Shown here piece by piece: positions 1 through 6,053 of a stretch of 6,211 nucleotides of DNA; the stretch's first letter is position 1, and each line of letters opens with the position of its first letter. Source of the stretch: an uncultured Beijerinckiaceae bacterium (lineage in GTDB: Bacteria; Pseudomonadota; Alphaproteobacteria; Rhizobiales; Beijerinckiaceae); assembly GCA_937873345.1 (NCBI GenBank), contig CALMRL010000103.1, positions 1 through 6,211 on the forward strand, read 5' to 3'. Under the pieces are notes generated by a model, which made no database searches, was not told where the DNA came from, and saw only the letters and a program-made list of their open reading frames with translations. The translations under genes and the position numbers were made by a program.

Positions 1-319
1 GCGCGCAATCGAGCGCGTTGCGCGCGGCGCCGGCCGGCAGCAGCGACTGCAGCGCGGCCCGGTCGGGCTTCGTCTCGATGGCCTCTCGCACGCGCCCGAT
101 CTGCGCCAGCACACTCGCCGCGCTCTCGCCGTAGCGGGCGTAGGGCACGCACTCGCCGCGCCCGCGCGCCGAGCCGTCGCTCACCGTGGCGACCACCACC
201 TCGGCCTGGGTCTTCGACCCGCGCGCGATGGCGAAGCGCCCGGCGATCGGGAACATCTCGGTCGCGGCGTCGAGCCGGCACAGCCCGGCGCTTCGGGATG
301 CCGCTCCTCGTCGGCTCAC
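1..319 (-). CDS. dgcA: Dipeptide epimerase / N-acetyl-D-glutamate racemase, N-terminal part (runs off the left edge)
   Basis: The first 106 codons of an enolase-superfamily enzyme are present. Seen: FPIAGRFAIARGSKT (residues 23-37), a GRGECVPYARYGE block (53-65) and LPAGAARNALDCA (94-106). These match the N-terminal capping domain, and its junction with the barrel, of L-Ala-D/L-Glu epimerases and the alphaproteobacterial DgcA group. Family knowledge: these enzymes epimerise Ala-Glu dipeptides from peptidoglycan, or N-acetyl-D-glutamate in D-Glu catabolism. The catalytic lysines and metal ligands lie in the barrel, beyond the window, so the substrate cannot be judged. I chose GTG at 319 because it overlaps the upstream stop as GTGA and keeps the first beta strand (LCRLDAATE, 13-21). 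The alternative ATG at 256 would begin at MFPIAG, lose that strand, and has no Shine-Dalgarno. The family is secure; the exact start and substrate are less so. Confidence 0.9.
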   Translation of the reverse strand, partial: MSRRGAASRSAGLCRLDAATEMFPIAGRFAIARGSKTQAEVVVATVSDGSARGRGECVPYARYGESAASVLAQIGRVREAIETKPDRAALQSLLPAGAARNALDCA

Positions 320-558
320 GGAGAGCGGTTCGCCTCGGCACCCCGCAGCACGCCGTCGAGCTTGGCGCCCTCGAAGGCCTGCAAGCGGGCGCCTTCGAGG
401 TCGGCACCGGCGAGGCGGCCGGCGACCTTGGCCGCTGAGAGCAGCGAGCGGACCTCCCCCGCGGTGAGGTCGGCCTCCCGTTCGGGGTCAGCGAAGCCGG
501 CCGCCTGTCCGACGCCGGCGGCGAGCAGGGCTAGAGCGAGACCCACCCTGGCCAGCAT
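316..558 (-). CDS. Small exported protein with short pentapeptide-like stretch
   Basis: An 80-residue protein. Residues 1-20 form a signal peptide (Arg4, then a hydrophobic Leu/Ala core, with likely cleavage near GQAA). The mature part starts FADPEREADL. Residues 50-75 resemble pentapeptide repeats: A52-D-L54-E-G, A57-R-L59-Q-A, then A65-K-L67-D-G. The phase breaks between the second and third units, so this is at most a minimal or decayed repeat helix. Third codon positions are strongly GC-biased, as expected for a real gene here. The ATG at 558 is supported by GGGAGA seven bases upstream; in-frame starts further upstream lack this and add an Arg-rich stretch with no signal peptide. The stop overlaps the GTG of the dipeptide epimerase gene, which suggests one operon. 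No function can be assigned. It could also be the remnant of a longer pentapeptide-repeat protein. Confidence 0.68.
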   Translation of the reverse strand: MLARVGLALALLAAGVGQAAGFADPEREADLTAGEVRSLLSAAKVAGRLAGADLEGARLQAFEGAKLDGVLRGAEANRSP

Positions 559-565
559 GAGGGCA

Positions 566-571
566 TCTCCC
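566..571 (-). promoter_or_regulatory. Shine-Dalgarno GGGAGA deciding the start of the 80-residue exported protein
   Basis: On the minus strand GGGAGA is followed by seven bases and then ATG (558-556). It places the start directly before the signal peptide rather than at an upstream in-frame codon. Confidence 0.6.
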
Positions 572-637
572 GGGAGCGTCGCCGCGCGACCGTATCCTTG
601 TGCGTCGTTCCGCGGGGCGCCGCAAGCCGGTGCGCGG

Positions 638-670
638 TTGGCGCGGCCCCGGAAGTGGCTCGCGCGCCAA
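638..670 (-). terminator. Hairpin downstream of fghA, possible transcription end
   Basis: A perfect 8-bp inverted repeat: TTGGCGCG at 638-645 pairs with CGCGCCAA at 663-670 across a 17-base loop. It starts about 30 bases after the fghA stop, in the 142-base gap before the next minus-strand gene. There is no T-run after it in the direction of transcription, so it is not a classical intrinsic terminator. It could instead be an RNA end-stabilising stem or chance pairing in GC-rich DNA. Confidence 0.28.
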
Positions 671-700
671 GGGCGGCGTCGCGGCGAGGTCGGCGGGTGC

Positions 701-1548
701 CTACAGCCCCAGCACCCTGGCATGGTGGGCGAAGTGGTCTTCCATGAACGTCTGCATGAAGTAGTAGGAGTGGTCGTAGCCCTGCTGCATCCGCAGGTTC
801 AGGCCCTGGCCGGCGTCCTTGCATGCCGCCTCGAAGAGGTGAGGGTGCAGCTCGCCCTCCAGGAACTGGTCGGCCGTACCCTGGTCGACCAGGATGTGGG
901 ACGTCTTCTTGCCAGCCTTGACCAGCTCGGTCGCGTCCCAATCATGCCAGCTCGCCTTGTCCGGCCCGAGGTAGTTGCCGAGCGCCTTCTCGCCCCAGGG
1001 GCAGGACGATGGGGCGACGATCGGCGCGAAGGCCGAGACCGACCTGAAGCGCTCTGGCTGGCGCAAGGCATGGACCAGCGCGCCATGGCCGCCCATCGAG
1101 TGGCCGAAGATGCCGAACTTCCGCGTGTCGATGGGGAAGTTCTCGGCCACCAGCTCGGGCAGCTCGTGCCCAACGTAGGTGCCCATCCGGTAGCCGTCCT
1201 TCCACGGCGCCTGCGTGGCGTCGACGTAGAAGCCGGCGGCGATGCCGAAATCGTACTTGTCGGCGTCGCCGGGATAGCGCTTCTCGCGCTGGCTCGTATC
1301 CGGCGCGACCAGGATGATGCCGTGTTTCGCCGCGAGGCGCTGCGCGCCGCCCTTGATGATGAAGGTGGTGTGGTCGCAGGTCAGCCCGGCGAGGTACATC
1401 AGGGCGGGCAGCTTGCCGCCGTCTTTCGCCTGCGGCGGCAGGTATACCGTGAAATTCATCGGCCCACCGACGGCATCGGAGCGGTGCTTGTAGAAGCTGT
1501 TCTCGCCGCCGAAGCAGACGTGGCTGCCGGTCTTCTCCGGGGCGGCCA

Positions 1549-1549
<1 letters not shown>
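701..1549 (-). CDS. fghA: S-formylglutathione hydrolase
   Basis: Hydrolyses S-formylglutathione to formate and glutathione in the cytoplasm, the second step of glutathione-dependent formaldehyde oxidation (FrmB/esterase D family). The product is 282 residues, the usual family length. Seen: the oxyanion-region motif LAGLTC (53-58) with its conserved Cys58, YDFGIAAGFYVDATQAPW (99-116), nucleophile elbow GHSMGGHGAL (149-158) with Ser151, SCPWGEKALGNYLG (182-195), QGTADQFL (223-230) with Asp227, and GYDHSYYF (257-264) with His260. Ser151, Asp227 and His260 form the expected alpha/beta-hydrolase triad. The frame stays open far upstream, but the start is ATG at 1549: it overlaps the frmA stop as TGATG, has GGTGA seven bases upstream, and gives the normal N-terminus. 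Coupling to frmA is therefore likely. The only oddity is DTSQREKRYPGDA after strand five, where I recall DTSPRG as usual in the family. Confidence 0.97.
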
Positions 1550-2664
<1,115 letters not shown>

Positions 2665-2734
2665 CGGCGGTCTCTCCCTGGGGCTTTGCGCTGTCCCTAC
2701 ATGGCTTCGGCCGGGGGGGCTAGGCGCGCGGCGG

Positions 2735-2769
2735 CAAAAATTCCTGGCGGTGATCGCTGCCGAATTTTG
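2735..2769. repeat. AT-rich imperfect palindrome in the frmA leader
   Basis: CAAAAATTC at 2735-2743 and GAATTTTG at 2762-2769 are inverted copies apart from one extra A. Between them GGCGGTGATCGCTGCC is itself a partial palindrome centred on GATC. The whole unit is roughly symmetric about 2752/2753. It is the most AT-rich spot in a very GC-rich neighbourhood and lies 71-105 bases upstream of the frmA start. It may be a regulator-binding site or a leader-RNA hairpin. No T-run follows it in either direction, so a terminator is unlikely. Confidence 0.4.
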
Positions 2770-2806
2770 ATCCCTCGGGTGCTTGTTACACTATCCGCGG
2801 TGGATC

Positions 2807-2860
2807 GCGGGCGGACGGGCATCAGGGCGAGCGTTCCATCAGCCCGAGGCTCCCGCCCGC
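2807..2860 (-). terminator. Long GC-rich hairpin just after the 44-residue protein gene
   Basis: GCGGGCGG at 2807-2814 pairs perfectly with CCGCCCGC at 2853-2860, and inside this GGGC at 2817-2820 pairs with GCCC at 2842-2845. On the minus strand the outer stem begins three bases after the TAG of the small gene (2866-2864). Its position suits an end-of-transcript structure separating that gene from frmA, but no T-run follows, so intrinsic termination is doubtful. Chance pairing in GC-rich DNA remains possible. Confidence 0.33.
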
Positions 2861-2863
2861 GTG

Positions 2864-2998
2864 CTATCCGAACGGATGAAACGCCAGCACGTAGAAGACG
2901 ATGCCGACGAGCAGCGTCGCGAAGAACATCAGGCCGTCGAACACCAGTCGGCCGTTGAAGGGATGCTTCGGGCCCCTTCTTGCTCCATCCTCCGTCAT
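2864..2998 (-). CDS. Small single-pass membrane protein, 44 residues, unknown function
   Basis: ATG at 2998 to TAG at 2864. The N-terminus is hydrophilic and basic (residues 1-17, with Arg7, Arg8, Lys11 and Arg17). A continuous hydrophobic helix follows at about residues 19-40, containing FDGLMFF and VGIVFYVLAF, and the protein ends HPFG. Positive charges before the helix predict a cytoplasmic N-terminus. Third codon positions are mostly G or C. A purine-rich GGGGACAGG sits just upstream of the ATG as a weak ribosome-binding site. A hairpin begins three bases after the stop, and frmA starts 199 bases further on in the same direction, so the two could share a transcript. I recognise no family. 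Tiny aromatic single-helix proteins are often accessory subunits of membrane complexes, but nothing here names a partner. The alternative is a chance ORF, which the helix and codon bias make less likely. Confidence 0.62.
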   Translation of the reverse strand: MTEDGARRGPKHPFNGRLVFDGLMFFATLLVGIVFYVLAFHPFG

Positions 2999-3076
2999 CG
3001 CCTGTCCCCGCTCCCGTGATCTCGTCCGTGTTGCAAGAGCCGATCCACCACCGCAATGGGGCGGCCTCTCCGGGTT

Positions 3077-3113
3077 GGATGCGGCAACGAGCTTGTCGCG
3101 CGCCGCCGCATCC
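3077..3113. repeat. Perfect 9-bp inverted repeat in the divergent region
   Basis: GGATGCGGC at 3077-3085 and GCCGCATCC at 3105-3113 are exact inverted copies separated by 19 bases. The outward T3075-A3115 also pairs, and T3076/G3114 would be a wobble pair in RNA. The arm centres are 28 bases apart. It could be a dimeric operator shared by the two flanking genes or an RNA hairpin in the leader of either one. No T-run adjoins it, so it is not a terminator. Confidence 0.4.
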
Positions 3114-3203
3114 GACTAAGAAGGTGCCGGCCATTGGCCGCGCCTCCGGATTTGCCGCGAGGAGTTGGCGTCGGCGATCGCGGGACCATGGCCGCCGCCG
3201 GGC

Positions 3204-3210
3204 AGGGGAG
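3204..3210 (+). promoter_or_regulatory. Shine-Dalgarno AGGGGAG deciding the GTG start at 3219
   Basis: AGGGGAG ends eight bases before GTG at 3219-3221. It is the best ribosome-binding site near this frame and places translation just before the hydrophobic helix. The in-frame TTG at 3165 has only GAGGAG (3159-3164) directly against it, with no proper spacing. Confidence 0.6.
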
Positions 3211-3218
3211 TTTTCGGG

Positions 3219-3362
3219 GTGCCGACCCTTTTCCGCCTGCTGCTCGTGATCGGCGTCCTCGCCGGGCTCGCCTACGGCGCGATGCTCGCCATGGTCACCT
3301 TAATGGCGCCGCAGCCGCACGACGTTTCCGAAACGGTCGCCCTGCCCAAGTCGCCGAAATAG
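3219..3362 (+). CDS. Small single-pass membrane protein, 47 residues, unknown function
   Basis: Translation from GTG at 3219 gives a short N-terminus (residues 1-6, ending in Arg6), one hydrophobic helix at about 7-29 (LLLVIGVLAGLAYGAMLAMV, then TLM), and a polar tail starting APQPHDVSE and ending KSPK. The frame is open further left, to a TTG at 3165, but the added residues are Pro/Gly-rich and the ribosome-binding site favours 3219. Third codon positions are GC-rich. As I recall, similar proteins of about 45-50 residues (one helix, then a PQP-type motif and a short tail) are annotated as hypothetical in other Hyphomicrobiales. Its TAG ends three bases before the pncB stop on the opposite strand, so the transcripts probably overlap. 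It may be a bitopic inner-membrane protein or carry an uncleaved signal anchor. Function unknown. Confidence 0.66.
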   Translation: MPTLFRLLLVIGVLAGLAYGAMLAMVTLMAPQPHDVSETVALPKSPK

Positions 3363-3365
3363 GCA

Positions 3366-4667
3366 CTAAGCCTCGCGCCGCTCGCCTGCGCGGTAGCCGA
3401 GCACCTTGACGTAGCGCGCGACCTCGTCGGCCGGCCCTAAAAACTTGGCGGGATTGTCGGAAAGCTTCACCGCCGGGCGGCCGTCGACGGCGAACACCTT
3501 GCACACCAGCGACACCGGCTTCAGGTCGAGGTCGGCCGGCGCGCAGCCGACGAAGTCGTTGGTCAGCGCCGTGCCCCAGCCGATCGAGACCTGCACGCGG
3601 TCGCGCAACGCCCGCACGCTCGTTTCGATCGTGTCGACCGTCATCGCGTCGGACAGGATGACGAGCTTCTCCCGCGGGTCGCGGCCGCGCGAGCGCCACC
3701 AGGCGATCAGCTCCTCCGCCGCCTCGACCGGCGGCTTGGAGTCGGGTCGTGCTCCGGTCCAGTCGGCCGCCCAGTCCGGCGCGGCGGCGAGGAAGTTGGC
3801 GGTGCCGAAGGTGTCGGGCAGCAGCACCAGCAGGTTGCCGGCGTAGAGCCTGGTCCAGGCCTCCAGCATCGCATAGGGCGCGGCGCGCAGCTCTTCGTCG
3901 TCGCGGGCCTGTGCGGCGAACACCATCGGCAGCTCATGGGCGTTGGTGCCGATCGCCTCCAATCCGAGGTCCATCGCCAGCTTGACGTTGGACGTTCCGG
4001 TGAAGCTCGCGCCCAGCCCGTGCCTCAGCGCCTCGACGCACCAGCGCTGCCACAGGAAGGAATGGCGACGCCGCGTGCCGAAGTCGCCGAGCCGCAGCGG
4101 CCCCTCCCGCGCCAACGCCTGCAGCCGCTCGACCTTGCTCCACAGCTTGGCCTTGGCCCTGCTGTAGAAAAGGTCGAGCGCGAAGCGGTCGAGCCTGGCG
4201 ATGGCCGCCCGCGCCCGCAGCTCCGAGACGATGGCGAGGCAGGGCACCTCCCACATCGTGGTGTGGGTCCACGGCCCGTCGAAGGACAGCTCCAGCTGCC
4301 CGTCCTTCTCGGCCAGCTCGTAGGGACCGAGCTGGAACCCGCACAGGAACTCGATGAAGGCCGGCTCGAAGATCTGCCCCTTGCCGTAGAAGCTGTTGTT
4401 GGCGAGCCAGATCAGCTCGTTCTTCTCGAAGCGCAGGGTGCGGACGTGGTCGAGCTGGCGGCTGAGTTCGTCGCGGTCGATCACCTCCGCGAGCTTGATC
4501 TTGTTCGAACGGTTGCGCAGGCCGAAGCGGACGCGGGTGTCGCGTTTCAGCTTCCAGATCATCTGCAGCATCAAGAACTTGTAGAAGTCGGTGTCGAGGA
4601 GCGAGCGCACGATTGGGTCGAGGCGAGCGGATCGGTCGTAGGCACGCTGGGCGAGGTCGATGGTCAT
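3366..4667 (-). CDS. pncB: Nicotinate phosphoribosyltransferase
   Basis: Converts nicotinic acid and PRPP to nicotinate mononucleotide with ATP hydrolysis, the entry step of the Preiss-Handler NAD salvage route, in the cytoplasm. The 433-residue product has the expected length. Seen: LDPIVRSLLDTDFYKFLMLQ (16-35), NNSFYGKGQIFEP (90-102), DFGTRRRHSFLWQRWCVEAL (195-214), TGTSNVKLAMDLGLEAIGTN (223-242), AHELPM (243-248) with His244 at the position of the autophosphorylated histidine known from Salmonella PncB, LPDTFGTANFL (283-293), GWGTALTNDF (363-372) and PAVKLSDNPAK (398-408). The ATG at 4667 gives an N-terminus like Agrobacterium PncB, but there is no recognisable Shine-Dalgarno before it (the preceding bases are GGCTAACCC). 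Initiation may be leaderless or simply SD-independent. It diverges from the LprI-domain gene, with 76 bases between starts. Confidence 0.97.
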   Translation of the reverse strand: MTIDLAQRAYDRSARLDPIVRSLLDTDFYKFLMLQMIWKLKRDTRVRFGLRNRSNKIKLAEVIDRDELSRQLDHVRTLRFEKNELIWLANNSFYGKGQIFEPAFIEFLCGFQLGPYELAEKDGQLELSFDGPWTHTTMWEVPCLAIVSELRARAAIARLDRFALDLFYSRAKAKLWSKVERLQALAREGPLRLGDFGTRRRHSFLWQRWCVEALRHGLGASFTGTSNVKLAMDLGLEAIGTNAHELPMVFAAQARDDEELRAAPYAMLEAWTRLYAGNLLVLLPDTFGTANFLAAAPDWAADWTGARPDSKPPVEAAEELIAWWRSRGRDPREKLVILSDAMTVDTIETSVRALRDRVQVSIGWGTALTNDFVGCAPADLDLKPVSLVCKVFAVDGRPAVKLSDNPAKFLGPADEVARYVKVLGYRAGERREA

Positions 4668-4743
4668 GGGTTAGCCGGTCCGATGGCGGGCGCGCGACGC
4701 GGAGGCTATAGGGTCGGCCCCGGACGTTCTGGGATTCATCCGC
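4668..4743. promoter_or_regulatory. Short divergent promoter region of pncB and the LprI-domain gene
   Basis: These 76 bases separate two divergent starts and must carry at least the leaders of both. A TATA-containing spot at 4705-4712 (GCTATAGG) could serve as a -10 on either strand: TATAGC toward pncB, TATAGG toward the plus gene. No good -35 stands 16-18 bases away on either strand. There is no obvious inverted repeat of the kind expected for an NrtR/NrtX-type NAD regulator. Confidence 0.3.
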
Positions 4744-6051
4744 ATGCGATCCGTGCAGCTCCGGCGCCTCGGCGCCGTCGCCATCCTGCTTACCGCAATT
4801 CTCGCGCATGGTCCCGCTTGCGGTCCGGCGCGCGCCGCCGGCCCGTCCTTCTCCTGCGACAAGGCGAGCGCGCCGGTCGACCGGGCGATCTGCGGCGATG
4901 CCGAGCTGTCCGCGCTGGACCTGACCCTGGAGCGCGCCTTCCGCGCCGCCCTGGCGAGCGACCCCGCCGGCCACGACGAGATGCTGAAGGCGCAACGCCG
5001 ATGGCTGAAGGGCCGCGCCGACGCCTGCCACCTCGCCAGGGCCGGCGAAGGGACGAAGGAACAGGTGGCCTGCCTGACGGGATTGATGAAGGATCGCATC
5101 GCCGGCCTGCAGCCGCGCGATCCTCGCGACGTGATCCTGGCAGGCAGGATCGCCGACGAGATACGGCTCATGGATGGCTACGTCGGCCAGCCGGGATCGC
5201 TGGTCGAGGCGCTGGGCAAGGACGCGGATAGTCCGGTGCGCTTCACTTTGGGCGACAAGCTGACGAAAGCGCTCACGGCGAAGCTTCCCGGCATCTCGGA
5301 TGACCTCGAACAGGAGGGAAAAGTCTATCGCCTGACCGAGGAGCCGGCGACGCTTGCCGTCGCCGCGACGGGAGGCACGGCGCATTGCTGGTCCTACGGC
5401 ATCTTCCGCGAGGTTGGAGGGCAATACGAGGCCCTGTCCGATCCCGACCCGGGCGAGGAGGGAACGCACTGCGGCGACGATATTGGCTTTGGCCGCACCG
5501 CCACGGCGGGAGGCGACCCAGGCCTGCTGCTGTTCGCCGATGCGACCTACGCTCTCGACAGGCCGACCATGCTGCTCGTCGCCCTTCACGGTGATCGGTG
5601 GCGCAGAGTCGGCGCCTTTGCCCTGCACTACGAGACGGCACTCGCCATGGCAGCGCGCTCCTGCGCAGCGCAGGCGGCCTGCGCCGACCTCGCCGCCGAT
5701 GCCCTCGACCTCGCCCGTGCGCGGGATGCCGCCGGTGCCTCCGCTCCGGATCGGCTCGGTGCCGCGGCGCGGACCGCCGCGCTGCAAGAGGCCGAGCAGA
5801 AGCCGCTGCCGGTGTTCGGCAAGGACAAGTTCGGCGCCTGGAGCGACTTCGAGACCGATGCTCCTGTCTACAAGTTGGCGACGACGAGCGGCACCGTCGC
5901 GATGCGCATCTCGCACGCCACGATCGGCTGGCGGACCAATGAGGATTACATCGTCGCCGCCTACCGCGACGATGGCGGGACGTGGCACCCGATCGCCGGC
6001 TTCCAGATCGCCAAGTCCCGCGTCAGGCTTCGCGCCGTCACCGTCGAGTAG
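4744..6051 (+). CDS. Exported protein with N-terminal LprI-type (DUF1311) domain and long C-terminal region
   Basis: A 435-residue protein, predicted periplasmic. Residues 1-32 are a signal peptide: Arg7-Arg8, a hydrophobic core, and cleavage after ARAA. Cys26 is preceded by GPA, which is not a lipobox. Residues 36-121 carry the LprI/DUF1311 pattern: SFSCDKASAPVDRAIC (Cys38, Cys50), then LSALDLTLERAFRAAL, QRRWLKGRADAC (Cys95) and ACLTGLMKDRIAGL (Cys110). Family knowledge: Mycobacterium LprI inhibits lysozyme, but most DUF1311 proteins are uncharacterised. The remaining 310 or so residues are not a family I recognise. They add Cys215, Cys243, Cys307 and Cys313, making eight cysteines in the mature chain, and end in a beta-rich stretch with Trp and Tyr (about 365-420). 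ATG at 4744 has a weak GGGA nine bases upstream and begins exactly at the signal peptide. It ends two bases short of the recN stop. Confidence 0.9.
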   Translation: MRSVQLRRLGAVAILLTAILAHGPACGPARAAGPSFSCDKASAPVDRAICGDAELSALDLTLERAFRAALASDPAGHDEMLKAQRRWLKGRADACHLARAGEGTKEQVACLTGLMKDRIAGLQPRDPRDVILAGRIADEIRLMDGYVGQPGSLVEALGKDADSPVRFTLGDKLTKALTAKLPGISDDLEQEGKVYRLTEEPATLAVAATGGTAHCWSYGIFREVGGQYEALSDPDPGEEGTHCGDDIGFGRTATAGGDPGLLLFADATYALDRPTMLLVALHGDRWRRVGAFALHYETALAMAARSCAAQAACADLAADALDLARARDAAGASAPDRLGAAARTAALQEAEQKPLPVFGKDKFGAWSDFETDAPVYKLATTSGTVAMRISHATIGWRTNEDYIVAAYRDDGGTWHPIAGFQIAKSRVRLRAVTVE

Positions 6052-6053
6052 GC

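Larger units (their letters stand above)
2999..3218. promoter_or_regulatory. Divergent intergenic region between two small membrane-protein genes
   Basis: This 220-base stretch lies between the starts of the 44-residue gene (minus) and the 47-residue gene (plus), so it should hold promoters for both. I see no convincing -35/-10 pair on either strand. The only clear structure is the inverted repeat at 3077-3113. Open frames crossing it have no credible start or family signal. Confidence 0.4.

Noticed and set aside
186..467. 93-codon plus-strand frame near the left edge
   Set aside because: Arg/Pro-rich shadow antisense to dgcA and the small exported protein.
559..723. Upstream extension of the 80-residue exported protein to an ATG at 723
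   Set aside because: It would overlap the end of fghA, add an Arg/Pro-rich stretch and bury the signal peptide, whereas ATG at 558 has a good ribosome-binding site.
2767..2796. Possible plus-strand promoter TTGATC, 18-base gap, CTATCC
   Set aside because: The -10 is a poor match and no plus-strand gene follows for more than 400 bases; it also overlaps the palindrome of the minus-strand leader.
2697..3134. 145-codon minus-strand frame covering the small-gene region
   Set aside because: It has no membrane helix, signal or family motif, and it overlaps the better supported 44-codon gene and the inverted repeats.
3165..3218. TTG start 54 bases upstream for the 47-residue membrane protein
   Set aside because: The added residues are Pro/Gly-rich without a domain signal, the purine run touches the TTG with no spacing, and GTG at 3219 has a well spaced ribosome-binding site.
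3936..5231. 431-codon plus-strand frame crossing pncB into the LprI-domain gene
   Set aside because: It is antisense to pncB and then an alternative frame of a gene with a clear signal peptide and domain.
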